Assembly (NCBI GenBank): GCA_026705345.1
Contig: JAPPAV010000086.1
Coordinates: 1-32,506, forward strand
Origin: Gammaproteobacteria bacterium
GTDB lineage: Bacteria > Pseudomonadota > Gammaproteobacteria > Pseudomonadales > Azotimanducaceae
DNA length: 32,506 bases
Reading direction: 5' to 3'
Numbering within the stretch: the stretch's first letter is position 1; the number at the start of each line of letters is the position of its first letter. A model generated the notes under the pieces. The model did not search any database. It was given only the letters and a program-made list of their open reading frames with translations, and had not been told where the DNA came from. Made by a program: the position numbers and the translations under genes. Below, one piece after another: positions 8,499 through 16,981 of this stretch.

Positions 8499-8657
8499 TG
8501 CGCTACTACCGAGTCTGAGGAGTGCGAGATGGTGCCGTGCCCCACAACGCCCGTATGCCGGACATTAACACTACGGTGGGTAGGAAATCTCTCACGCCCG
8601 GCTAGGGGCTGGCTGGTTCGGATCCCGCGGTAAGCGTTTGGTTCCGTTGGGTTGCGT

Positions 8658-8697
8658 TTCCCTGGTGACGGCTCGCGAAGAGCGCATCACCAGGGAA
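8658..8697 (-). terminator. Hairpin just after the TonB receptor gene, likely terminator
   Basis: A perfect 11-bp inverted repeat (TTCCCTGGTGA at 8658-8668 and its complement at 8687-8697) encloses a smaller stem (GCTC 8671-8674 with GAGC 8680-8683). It begins 10 bp after the stop codon of the receptor gene. There is no T-run on either side, so it may be a Rho-linked stop or an mRNA 3'-end stabiliser rather than a classic intrinsic terminator. Confidence 0.5.
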
Positions 8698-8707
8698 GTA
8701 CATCGGC

Positions 8708-11515
8708 CTACAGCTTGTAGCGCACGCCCAACTGGAACCGCCGCCCGGCGTTGATCGCGGCCGCGAAGTGATCCTGGGTGCCAGTACCCAACCGATGGTA
8801 GTAGTAGACGTTTTCATCCGTCAGGTTGATGGCTTCGGCTGCAAACTTCAGCCTGTCGTTCAGCGCATAGCTGATCGCCGCGTCAAGTTGGCTGTACGGC
8901 TCGACGAAAGTCGGGTGCGGCTGCCAGGCGACCCCGATGTTGTCCAGGAACTCGTCGCGGTGGTTGTGCGACACACGCGCGCTCCACGGACCTTTCTCGT
9001 AGAACACCGTGAAGTTGATCGTGTTGTCGGACAAGCCCGGAACGCTGTACGAGGCGTTGGTTTTCTGGCTGACGAAGTCCGACCCCGAGTTGATCAACGT
9101 GTAGTTGGCGATCACGCCGAGCCCATCGAACGGCGGCGGCAAGAGGCCCTCCATCGTCCGCTGGAACGACAGCTCCAAGCCGACCAGGCTCGAATCCGCG
9201 GTGTTGAGCGGCGTGAAGTGGTCGAGGACGAGCGGCTGTCGCGTTAACGGGTCGATAATGTTGGGGAAGGGGACTGACTCGAAGTCATCCTGAATGAACC
9301 CTTCCATGTTCTTTGTGAAGAGGCCCACCGAGAAAATCGAGTAGTCCGCGAAATACCATTCCACCGCCAGGTCGAACTGCACCCCCGTGGTGGGGTCGAG
9401 TTCGGCGTTGCCGCCCCGCATGGTGCGGTTTCTTGGCTGAACGCTCAAGTTGGGGCGCGTTCGGCCGAAATCCGGCCGACTCATCACCTTGGCGACCGAA
9501 AGCCGGATCACGAGGTCGTCCCGGGGATCGAGTCGGACATTGAAAGAGGGCAATAAATGCTCGTAGGCATGCCCTTGACTGATGAACTCGGGGGCGCCTA
9601 TGAGGATCTCGGGCGCCGTCTCGTCGCTGAAGTCGATGCCGTACGGCTGCGCGACCTGCCCCTCCGAGCTGGTGTCGTTGTCGACGTAGCGCACGCCGGC
9701 ATTGCCGGAATACGGTATGTCGCCGAGTTCGCCGCTGAACGTGACCATGGCGTAGAACGCGGTGCTGTCGTCCTCGTGATCGACGTCTTCGTTGAAACGG
9801 CCGGACGTGTATTCGTCGAGGGACTTTCCGGTTCCCGTGTTGAACCCCCCGCCTGCCCGGATCTCGTCCGCCCGGGTGGTGAAGGCGTCCTGGAGGGCGT
9901 AAAAGGGCGGGCTGAGAACCCGGTTGGGGATGTCCGCCCCGATGGCGTCCAGGAAGTCCGCATTCGCCGGGAATTCGAGGCCGCCGCCGAAGTCGGAGAT
10001 CGGATCGTTGATGAAAGCCCTGCTGTTCAAGTACCTGGATCGGTCTCGGCGTTCCTGGCTGTAGGAACGGAAGCCGACCTGGACGGTGTCGAGCCAGTCG
10101 CCGCCGAGTTCATAGGTCGCGTCCACCCTGAACTGGATGTTCGAATCGTCGACGATGTGCTCCTGCACCGACTGTTTCACCACGCTGAAGAAACCGGGGT
10201 CGTTCAAGGGCGACGTCGAGGTCAGCGAGGGAATCCCGCCCGGGCCGTTCTGGCGGTAGGTCATCTGGGCCCGCGTGTTCCGCATCAGCGCGTCCCGATT
10301 CATGATCGGCGCTTCCGTGTCGGACACCGCCACGTCGAAGTTGAGGGAAAGCCTGTCCGTCGCCTGCAGCTGCAGGTTGGCGCCGTAGTTCACGGCCACG
10401 TTGTCGACCTCCTCGGTGGCGTGCTGCATGAACGCGCCCGCGCCCGAGGTCGAGACCATGGAGAAGATGCCGGTGCCGTTGTCGTCGTAGACTTCCGCCG
10501 CGGTGATCCTGGGATGTCCCTGGGACAGGCGGAAGGACCGCCAGTAGTCGATCTCCGAGGCCTCGTTCTTGGTGTACAGCATGTCGAACGTCACATCGAC
10601 ACGGTCGGAAGGCCGGAATTGCAGGGCGGAGGAGATGTTCAGGCGGTCCCGGTCCGTGAGATGCAGTTCCCCGTGAATTTGTTTTGGGTAGTAGCCGGTT
10701 CCGACAACCACTGGCGGGTCCTCTTCGGTTCGGCCCGGGATCACGACCGGCAGGGGATTGTTGATGAAGCCGTAGTGGTGAATGGAGTCCGAACGGAAGA
10801 CCCGGTTGTCCCACTGCGCCGAGACCATGACGCCCATCGTCTCGGTCAGCGTATCGCTGAAGAGCGCGAACACGCCGGGCGCGGTGTCGTCCGCCAGCTC
10901 GTTGATGGTGGAGTCCAGCGCGAAGGCGATATGTCGCTCGCCCAGCTCCAGGGGCTTGCGCGGCTGGATGTCCACGAAGCCGCCTAGTCCGCCTTCCACG
11001 TGGTCGGCCCGGGGCGACTTGTGCACCTCGACGGCCTGTACCAGCCCCGCCTGGAAGGCGTCGAAGCCGACGACGCGGGATTTCGGGTTCGTCTGACCCC
11101 TGCCGTCGTGGCTTCCCGGTGCGTTGTTGGACGCCGAGACACGCCCGGCGATGGTCGTTTGCACGAACTGGGGACCGAGTCCGCGGACGCTGACGAACTT
11201 GCCCTCGCCGCTCTTGCGGTCGATGGCAACGCCGCTGATCCGTTGCAGTGCCTCGGCCAGGTTCTGCTCCGGGAATGCCCCGATGTCCTCGGCGGTTATC
11301 GCGTCGACGAAGTGGTCCGCCTGACGCTTGCGTTCGAGCGACTGCTCGAGGCTGGTGCGGATGCCGCGGACGATGACCACTTCGACGTCGTCATCGTCGT
11401 CGGCGGTTGCCTCGTCTTCCGCCTCCTCCTGGGCCAGGGCGTTGCCCGCCAACAGCATGGCTGCGCCGGCCATGATGCTCCAGATCGCCAGTTGTGGCTT
11501 GTTCTTCGGTGACAT
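8708..11515 (-). CDS. TonB-dependent outer-membrane receptor (Xanthomonas/Caulobacter type)
   Basis: A 935-residue outer-membrane transporter. A signal peptide is visible (residues 1-28, ending ALA before QEE). A very acidic linker with DDDDD (about 40) precedes the TonB-box-like VEVVIVRGI. The plug domain follows with AFPEQNLAEALQRISGV and FVSVRGLGPQF, hallmarks of the subfamily once called TonB-Xanth-Caul. The rest is beta-barrel, ending in GRRFQLGVRYKL. Such receptors import large or scarce nutrients such as oligosaccharides, using the TonB-ExbBD energy system, which is not in the window. ATG at 11515 has a purine-rich GAAGGGGAAAAG region just upstream. It lies 175 bp after the large sulfatase gene on the same strand. 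The gene appears intact. Confidence 0.93.
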   Translation of the reverse strand: MSPKNKPQLAIWSIMAGAAMLLAGNALAQEEAEDEATADDDDDVEVVIVRGIRTSLEQSLERKRQADHFVDAITAEDIGAFPEQNLAEALQRISGVAIDRKSGEGKFVSVRGLGPQFVQTTIAGRVSASNNAPGSHDGRGQTNPKSRVVGFDAFQAGLVQAVEVHKSPRADHVEGGLGGFVDIQPRKPLELGERHIAFALDSTINELADDTAPGVFALFSDTLTETMGVMVSAQWDNRVFRSDSIHHYGFINNPLPVVIPGRTEEDPPVVVGTGYYPKQIHGELHLTDRDRLNISSALQFRPSDRVDVTFDMLYTKNEASEIDYWRSFRLSQGHPRITAAEVYDDNGTGIFSMVSTSGAGAFMQHATEEVDNVAVNYGANLQLQATDRLSLNFDVAVSDTEAPIMNRDALMRNTRAQMTYRQNGPGGIPSLTSTSPLNDPGFFSVVKQSVQEHIVDDSNIQFRVDATYELGGDWLDTVQVGFRSYSQERRDRSRYLNSRAFINDPISDFGGGLEFPANADFLDAIGADIPNRVLSPPFYALQDAFTTRADEIRAGGGFNTGTGKSLDEYTSGRFNEDVDHEDDSTAFYAMVTFSGELGDIPYSGNAGVRYVDNDTSSEGQVAQPYGIDFSDETAPEILIGAPEFISQGHAYEHLLPSFNVRLDPRDDLVIRLSVAKVMSRPDFGRTRPNLSVQPRNRTMRGGNAELDPTTGVQFDLAVEWYFADYSIFSVGLFTKNMEGFIQDDFESVPFPNIIDPLTRQPLVLDHFTPLNTADSSLVGLELSFQRTMEGLLPPPFDGLGVIANYTLINSGSDFVSQKTNASYSVPGLSDNTINFTVFYEKGPWSARVSHNHRDEFLDNIGVAWQPHPTFVEPYSQLDAAISYALNDRLKFAAEAINLTDENVYYYHRLGTGTQDHFAAAINAGRRFQLGVRYKL

Positions 11516-11690
11516 TCTTTTCCCCTTCTTAAGCCTTACTTCCCATGGGTGGATTCCGGTGTTCCCGGCTCGGCCTGTACGGCAGGCGAATCTCCCAAGT
11601 ACAACCCACGTAGATTACACGGTTTCGCTCGCCCGCGTTTGCCCCTCGGGGCCAGATTGGGGCCAGATGGGCGTTGTTGCGCGGCGGACC

Positions 11691-13922
11691 TTACCCAAGC
11701 CGTACGTCTACCGAACGAATGATCCCGGTGAACTCGAAAGGTGCGCGATACGCGTCGGTCACCGGTGCGTGCTGGTCGCGGCCAACGTCCACGCCGCGCA
11801 TCTTCGACATCCGCGTGACGTCCGGAATGTCGATCGAACCGGTTTCCCGTCCGTCCACCTGTAGGGTGAACTTGCCCGTATCGTCGTCGCCCCGTTCAAA
11901 GAGCAAGCCGACAGTCGTACGACCTGTAGGGAGCCTCGTCGCCGACCGGCCCGTGATGGCCGCGCCCAGCACGTTGAACACCAGGCACAGGGCCCCATCC
12001 TGGATGAACAGCGAGAATCCATCCAGGAACGAACCCTGGGCGTAGATGACGCCCTCGGTGGCAGCGTTCCCGATGTCGATGTCCGCGAGGAGCGACCAGG
12101 TTCCCCCTCCCAAGGTCGGTGACTGTGCCCGCGGGACGTGCGCCATCGGCGGGACGAAACGGTAGGTGAGTGTGTCGCTTCCGGGCGGGCGGCGCCATCC
12201 ATGGCGATCGTCCAACGGCAGCACGCCGTGGCGTCCCGCTTCCACCCACCACATGTCGATCATCTTGCGCAGGCGATCGGGCTCCGATGCCGCGAGGTTG
12301 TTCGTCTCGGAGAAGTCCCGGTCGAGGTTGAAGAGTTCCCATTCCTCGGTGTCGTAGTCCTCGTCGGGCTCGTGGCGGCTGACGGCCTTCCAGCCGTCGT
12401 GCCAGAGGCCGCGTTTTCCCATCATCTCGAAGTGCTGGATCGGCTTTTTGGTCGCGCAATCCCCGTCGCCGAACGTGTAGGCGAGACTCGTGCCCGCAAT
12501 CGGCATCTGATCGTAGCCGCGGTAGTTCGACCGGGGCTCGACCTCGAGAATCTCGAGTACTGTCGGGGCGATGTCGGTGACGTAGTGGAACTGGTTGCGG
12601 ACTGCCCCGGGTTCCTCGATGTTGCGCGGATAGTGGACGATCATCGGCACCCGCACGCCGCCGCCGTGGGTGTCCTGCTTGTACCATCGAAGCGGCGTAT
12701 TCCCCACCTGCGACCAGCCCCAGGGAATGTCGCTGTTGCTCTTGGGTCCGCCGATGTCGTCGAGTTTCTCCTGGATGGCATCGAAGTCCTCTTCGGGCTC
12801 GGGACGCCCGATTTTCTCGCCGAGGGTCAGCCCGCTCTTGGTTGCGTTGCGCCTACCGCTCGGGCCGGCGTTCATCACGCCGTACGGCCCGCCGTTCTGG
12901 CTCGTGCCATTGTCCGCGGTGAGAATCACGAGCGTATCGTCGAGCAGGCCCATCGTACTGAAGTGCTCGACTAACCGGCCGATCTCGGCATCGGTGTGTT
13001 CGAGGAATCCCGCCCAGGCTTCCTGCAGGCGGCACACGAACTTCCTTTCGTTGGGTTTCAAGTCTTGCCAGGGTTTCACGCCGGGATTCGGAGGTGCCAG
13101 GCGGGTTCCGGGCGGAATGATGCCAAGCTCGGTCTGCCGCTCGAAGTAGCGCTCCCGCAGTACGTCCCATCCCTCGTCGAAACGACCGCGGTACTTGTCG
13201 ATGTACGCCTTGGGCGCCTGGTGCGGGTAGTGCATGGCGCCGGTGGCGAAATACATGAAGAAGGGAGTGTCCGGATGAATGGACTTCAGGTCGTCGACGA
13301 ACTCGATGGCGTGGTCTACGAGGTCCTCGGTGAGGTGGTAGCCGTCCTCGGGGGTCTTCGGCGGGTAGACCGGGTGGTTGTCGTAGGTCAGTTCCGGGTG
13401 GAACTGGTCGGTTGCCCCTGGCAGGAACCCGTAGAACCGGTCGAAACCCCGGTGCAACGGCCACTCTTCGTAGGGACCGGCGGCCGAGTTGTGTTCGGTG
13501 GGGTTGAGATGCCACTTGCCGAGGGCGAAGGTGGCGAAGCCCTCCTCGCTCAGCATCTCCGCCAGGGTCGCGGCGTGACGGGTGATTCGGCCTCGCTGGT
13601 TGGGGTAGCCGTTGTCGCCGAACGTCGTGATCGTCGCGATGCCGACGGCGTGGTGGTTGCGCCCCGTCAGCAACGATGCCCGGGTAGGCGAACACAGTGG
13701 TGTCACATGAAAGTTGCTGTAGCGCAGGCCGTTGGCCGCGAGCGCATCCATGTGGGGCGTCTCGATCATCGAGCCGTAGCAGCCGAGGTTGCCGAAACCG
13801 GTGTCGTCCAGAAGGATCACAAGGACGTTGGGGGCGTTACGCGGCGGGGCGGAAGAAGACCAGTGGGGTTGTGAATCCTTGTAGGTCATTCCGATTCTGC
13901 CGCGGAAAGTGTCTGATGCCAT
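11691..13922 (-). CDS. Arylsulfatase, type I, with C-terminal jelly-roll-like domain
   Basis: A 743-residue formylglycine sulfatase. Metal-binding acids are in LLDDTGFG (D39, D40). The activation motif is C77-S-P79-T-R81. GKWHLN (135-140) and TADNGT (335-340) carry further active-site residues. The last 150 or so residues form a beta-rich domain (SLLADIDIG…GVIYAQGS…FTLQVDGR), typical of the long 740-790-residue arylsulfatases. No signal peptide is seen before the catalytic fold, so it is probably cytoplasmic. The frame is open to 14057, but ATG at 13922 (Met46 of that frame) is chosen: it is preceded by a GGGGGG-containing stretch, and it leaves room for a promoter shared with the divergent PhyH gene. 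Met57 (13889) is another option. The divergent PhyH partner begins 135 bp away. Confidence 0.9.
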   Translation of the reverse strand: MASDTFRGRIGMTYKDSQPHWSSSAPPRNAPNVLVILLDDTGFGNLGCYGSMIETPHMDALAANGLRYSNFHVTPLCSPTRASLLTGRNHHAVGIATITTFGDNGYPNQRGRITRHAATLAEMLSEEGFATFALGKWHLNPTEHNSAAGPYEEWPLHRGFDRFYGFLPGATDQFHPELTYDNHPVYPPKTPEDGYHLTEDLVDHAIEFVDDLKSIHPDTPFFMYFATGAMHYPHQAPKAYIDKYRGRFDEGWDVLRERYFERQTELGIIPPGTRLAPPNPGVKPWQDLKPNERKFVCRLQEAWAGFLEHTDAEIGRLVEHFSTMGLLDDTLVILTADNGTSQNGGPYGVMNAGPSGRRNATKSGLTLGEKIGRPEPEEDFDAIQEKLDDIGGPKSNSDIPWGWSQVGNTPLRWYKQDTHGGGVRVPMIVHYPRNIEEPGAVRNQFHYVTDIAPTVLEILEVEPRSNYRGYDQMPIAGTSLAYTFGDGDCATKKPIQHFEMMGKRGLWHDGWKAVSRHEPDEDYDTEEWELFNLDRDFSETNNLAASEPDRLRKMIDMWWVEAGRHGVLPLDDRHGWRRPPGSDTLTYRFVPPMAHVPRAQSPTLGGGTWSLLADIDIGNAATEGVIYAQGSFLDGFSLFIQDGALCLVFNVLGAAITGRSATRLPTGRTTVGLLFERGDDDTGKFTLQVDGRETGSIDIPDVTRMSKMRGVDVGRDQHAPVTDAYRAPFEFTGIIRSVDVRLG

Positions 13923-14057
13923 GCCTGCTCGTCCCCCCGATTGCACCTCGGCCAATCGGAGTAGGCTAGCACCGCCTCGAAGTTCCCGTTTGCCCGGTGG
14001 CGACGTTGGCGATAAGGTGCTGCTGCCCTCGATGCGGATGTTGGATCCGACCGCCAA

Positions 14058-14744
14058 ATGAACCCACTCGACTTCGATGCGCTCAAGGAAACCTTCGATG
14101 CCGACGGCTTCGTCGTGATTCGCGGCTACCTGTCATCCGACGAGGTGTCGGAAATGCGCAGCCGCCTGTCGACCTATCGGACCCACGTCGATGGCTGGCA
14201 GGGTGAATTCGAGGGAGGGGGCGCGGTCAAGGGCTTGGACAAGCACGACGAGTGGTACAGAGACTACCTGCTCGGCGGCAGGCACATCCCGCTCATGAAG
14301 CATCTCATCGAGGACGACCTCGTGCCCGACAACGTAACCTGGATCGACAAACCGGAGGGCGTCAAGCGCACGCTACCGCATTACGATGCCCTCGGCAGCT
14401 ACCTCTCGCCGCCGTCGGGCATCTCGCTCTGGATCGCGCTCGACGCGATCGATCTGCGCAACGGCTGCCTCCACTACGAGCGGGGTTCGCACCGACGCGA
14501 CAAGGCGAAGGCCTACCCGCTGCCCGACTACGACGAGGGAAATCCTTCGGCGGTGGCCGTCGAAGTGGAGCCGGGCGACGCGGTGATCCACAGCGCGCTC
14601 ACCGTGCACTGGAGCGGCGTTCGCGAAGAACACCGGTCCCGCACCGCCATGGTCTTCGTCTACTGGGGCGCGAGCTCCAAGTACGAGGCGGCCTTCGCGA
14701 AGCGGTCGAGATCCGGCTACGCGCGGGATCGGGTTACGGTCTAG
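14058..14744 (+). CDS. Phytanoyl-CoA dioxygenase (PhyH) family protein
   Basis: A compact 228-residue Fe(II)/2-oxoglutarate oxygenase. The iron motif is H108-Y-D110 (LPHYD), the distal histidine H184 (TVHWSG), and R195 is the likely 2-oxoglutarate contact. The N-terminus (ETFDADGFVVIRGYLS) is typical of PhyH proteins. GCLHYERGSH (136-145) is the usual strand before the distal histidine. It is transcribed away from the large arylsulfatase, and the 135-bp gap could hold promoters for both. The next gene, a lipoprotein, begins 2 bp after its stop codon, so the two are translationally coupled. The substrate is unknown. Confidence 0.88.
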   Translation: MNPLDFDALKETFDADGFVVIRGYLSSDEVSEMRSRLSTYRTHVDGWQGEFEGGGAVKGLDKHDEWYRDYLLGGRHIPLMKHLIEDDLVPDNVTWIDKPEGVKRTLPHYDALGSYLSPPSGISLWIALDAIDLRNGCLHYERGSHRRDKAKAYPLPDYDEGNPSAVAVEVEPGDAVIHSALTVHWSGVREEHRSRTAMVFVYWGASSKYEAAFAKRSRSGYARDRVTV

Positions 14745-14746
14745 CG

Positions 14747-15175
14747 ATGGCAACCGTGGACGGTGGACCAATCGCCGCGAAGGCGCTTCTCCCTGCGCTG
14801 CTCGCGACCCTGCTGGCGACGGGGTGCGCGATGGCACCGTCGGCAATGCTCGTCGACTCTGCCAGTGACCGTGCCGTGGTTCGCCTCGCATACGGCGTCC
14901 TGGGTCCAACCATCGAAGTTGCCGAAGCGTCGACCGGTCTGGTTGCACGGGACCATTGCGAAGCCTTGGGCAAGAGCCACGAATTGCTCTCGTCAAGGCG
15001 CGAGGCGACGGACCGGACCCGAGGCGAGTACGTCTTCTTCTATGCCTGCGAGCGCCCCGGCGACCGTCGGCGGGACCGCAAGGTCCTCGACCCGGCGATG
15101 GCCGAAGGCATCCGCGAACTAGCGCTGCCGATGATCGAGACCTCCCACGCCGAGGCGCGTCGGCATCGCCGATAG
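14747..15175 (+). CDS. Putative lipoprotein, 142 aa
   Basis: A small exported protein. A hydrophobic segment (ALLPALLATLLATG) leads to a lipobox LATGC, with the lipidated cysteine at residue 27. The mature part is about 115 residues, with two further cysteines (in DHCEALG and FYACERPG) that could form a disulfide, and a basic C-terminus (EARRHRR). I do not recognise the family. ATG at 14747 is chosen because it lies just before the signal sequence and 2 bp after the PhyH stop. The frame is open much further upstream, but that part is antisense-free shadow of the PhyH gene. It ends 30 bp before the convergent SDR gene. Confidence 0.72.
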   Translation: MATVDGGPIAAKALLPALLATLLATGCAMAPSAMLVDSASDRAVVRLAYGVLGPTIEVAEASTGLVARDHCEALGKSHELLSSRREATDRTRGEYVFFYACERPGDRRRDRKVLDPAMAEGIRELALPMIETSHAEARRHRR

Positions 15176-15205
15176 GTCGGGGTTGCCCGGTCTTGCCTCG
15201 TTGAG

Positions 15206-15976
15206 TCAGTCGCGCCTTCTTGGCGCCGCGCCGACCCTCGCCATTCCCCCGTCCACGGCCACGACTTCCCCGGTCACGTACCGCGACGCATCGCTCGCGA
15301 AGAACAGAACCACATCGGCCACGTCGTCCCCGTAGCCCCAGCGTTTTAGGGCGATGCCGTCCTCCAGGCGTTCAATGAGACCCGGGATGTTGCGGCGGTC
15401 TCCCTCCCAGATCGCCGTGGCGATGAGACCGGGACAGATGGCATTCACGCGGATGCCGTTGGCCCCCCAGTCGGCGGCCAGCGCCCGGGTGATGGCGTCG
15501 ACCGCGCCCTTGGTGCCGGCGTAGGCCACCCGCCCCAGCGGACCACGCAGGCTGGCAATGGAGGACACATTGACGACCGATCCGCCGCCCCGTTCGATCA
15601 TCGACGGCGCGAGTCCCAACGTCAGCATCAACAGCGAACGGACGTTGATGGAGAACACGAGATCGAAGTCCTCCTCGGTCAACTCCTCGGGTTTGCGGCG
15701 CATGGGGATGCCGGCGTTGTTGACCAGGATGTCGACGCCGTCCACGGTCGCGAGAACCCGCGCGGCGAGGTCCGTGCCCGCCCGGGCGGGCGCGAGATCG
15801 GCGTCCAGGATGACCGGATCGTTGGCCAGATCCGCGGCGACTCGTTCAAGGTCGGATACCGTGCGTCCGGTGAGCACGACCTGCGCCCCGGCCGCGTCCA
15901 AGGCCCGGGCGCTGGCTTCCCCGATACCCCGACTCGCGCCGGTGACAACGGCGATCTTTCCGTTCAGTTTGGTCAT
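15206..15976 (-). CDS. Short-chain dehydrogenase/reductase (SDR)
   Basis: A 256-residue classical SDR. The cofactor motif TGASRGIG (12-19), NNAG (86-89) and the catalytic triad S139, Y152 and K156 (YAGTK) are all present. The C-terminal YVTGEVVAVDGG is typical of FabG-like members. It reversibly oxidises an alcohol or reduces a ketone with NAD(P)H in the cytoplasm; the substrate is unknown. ATG at 15976 follows the PhyH stop codon by a single base (TGA-G-ATG), so the two genes are almost certainly translationally coupled. A longer frame to 16018 would overlap the PhyH gene. It may act on the hydroxylated product of the oxygenase. Confidence 0.92.
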   Translation of the reverse strand: MTKLNGKIAVVTGASRGIGEASARALDAAGAQVVLTGRTVSDLERVAADLANDPVILDADLAPARAGTDLAARVLATVDGVDILVNNAGIPMRRKPEELTEEDFDLVFSINVRSLLMLTLGLAPSMIERGGGSVVNVSSIASLRGPLGRVAYAGTKGAVDAITRALAADWGANGIRVNAICPGLIATAIWEGDRRNIPGLIERLEDGIALKRWGYGDDVADVVLFFASDASRYVTGEVVAVDGGMARVGAAPRRRD

Positions 15977-15977
15977 C

Positions 15978-16895
15978 TCAGCGTTGCTCCGGTACAAGCT
16001 CGCCCAACGCGTACTCACCCCGCGCGACCCATTGCCCGTGGTTCTCGTAGCCGCCGTAGCCCTGCCACGCCTTGAATCCGATCAAGGCCAGCAGTTCTGA
16101 CGACGCGTCCTCGACCACTTCCGGGAGCGTGCCCATGAGGAAGTTCTCCTGCTGTCGGAACTGGGGTGCGCAGAAGTTGATGGTCAGGCCTGTTCGCGGA
16201 CGGTTGGTGGTGTTGGCGCCCGTGGAATGCCAGACGCGTCCCTCGAACGCCAGCACGGTACCGGCGGGTGCGGTTGCAGGAACCCAGTTGGCGTTTGAAT
16301 CCAGATCGTGATCGGGTTGCCGGCCGCTCAAGTGGCTACCGGGAACGACTAGCGTCGCCCCGTTCTCGGCCGCGAAGTCATCGAGCATCCACATGGTGTT
16401 GCAGACCACCGCCGGGGCGATGGCCTTGGGCTCCATCGCCTCCTCGCCGCCCACGTGGTGGCCGCGGTTGCCTGCCCGCGTGACGGACCCGGGTTTCAGG
16501 AGCGTCTGCTTCCTCTCGTTGGTCGGAGGCGGCATCCAGAACTGGTCGGTGTGGAATGCCTTCGTCGTGCCTGGGTGCGCGACGTGCGCATGGTAGGCGG
16601 AGAGCAGGTACTCCTGGCCGAGCACGTGCCCGATCATGTCGCGGACGCGCTCGTGAAAGAGAATGTCGCGGAACACCTGCCCCTTGTTCAACAGGAACCG
16701 GACGAGTTGCTTCCTGTCCGGTAGCACGTTGTTCTTGCCGAGCTGCACCTCGGCTTCGAGTTGCTCGAATACGCGAATCCGCAGAGCGTCGACCTGTTCC
16801 GGTCTGAGCGCATCCCTTATCAGGCAGTAGCCGTATTCGTCCATGTGTCGTTTGGCAACGTCGTGATCGGCAGTTGGTTCGGGAAGACGGGACAT
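15978..16895 (-). CDS. Phytanoyl-CoA dioxygenase (PhyH) family protein
   Basis: A 305-residue Fe(II)/2-oxoglutarate oxygenase. The iron motif is H115-T-D117 (AFHTDQFW), the distal histidine H223 (VWHSTGAN), and R234 is the likely 2-oxoglutarate residue. The TLVVPGSH strand (181-188) is standard for the family. ATG at 16895 is chosen because the sequence before it, though open, matches no family and is a shadow of the upstream permease gene. It lies 86 bp downstream of the purine-type permease and is coupled to the SDR by a one-base gap. The three genes form a plausible uptake-and-oxidation unit. Confidence 0.88.
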   Translation of the reverse strand: MSRLPEPTADHDVAKRHMDEYGYCLIRDALRPEQVDALRIRVFEQLEAEVQLGKNNVLPDRKQLVRFLLNKGQVFRDILFHERVRDMIGHVLGQEYLLSAYHAHVAHPGTTKAFHTDQFWMPPPTNERKQTLLKPGSVTRAGNRGHHVGGEEAMEPKAIAPAVVCNTMWMLDDFAAENGATLVVPGSHLSGRQPDHDLDSNANWVPATAPAGTVLAFEGRVWHSTGANTTNRPRTGLTINFCAPQFRQQENFLMGTLPEVVEDASSELLALIGFKAWQGYGGYENHGQWVARGEYALGELVPEQR

Positions 16896-16981
16896 GGAAT
16901 TACGTGGCCGCGAATCGGAAGCCCACAAGACTACCAAGCTCTCACACGGACAGGTAACGCCCGGTGCCCCCGAGCGACGGC

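Noticed and set aside
9557-10987. Long open frame (476 codons) opposite the TonB receptor
   Set aside because: Antisense to an intact receptor gene with signal peptide and plug motifs; no recognisable domains.
14252-14746. Upstream part of the lipoprotein frame
   Set aside because: It is an alternative frame of the PhyH gene; the signal sequence with lipobox begins at 14747.
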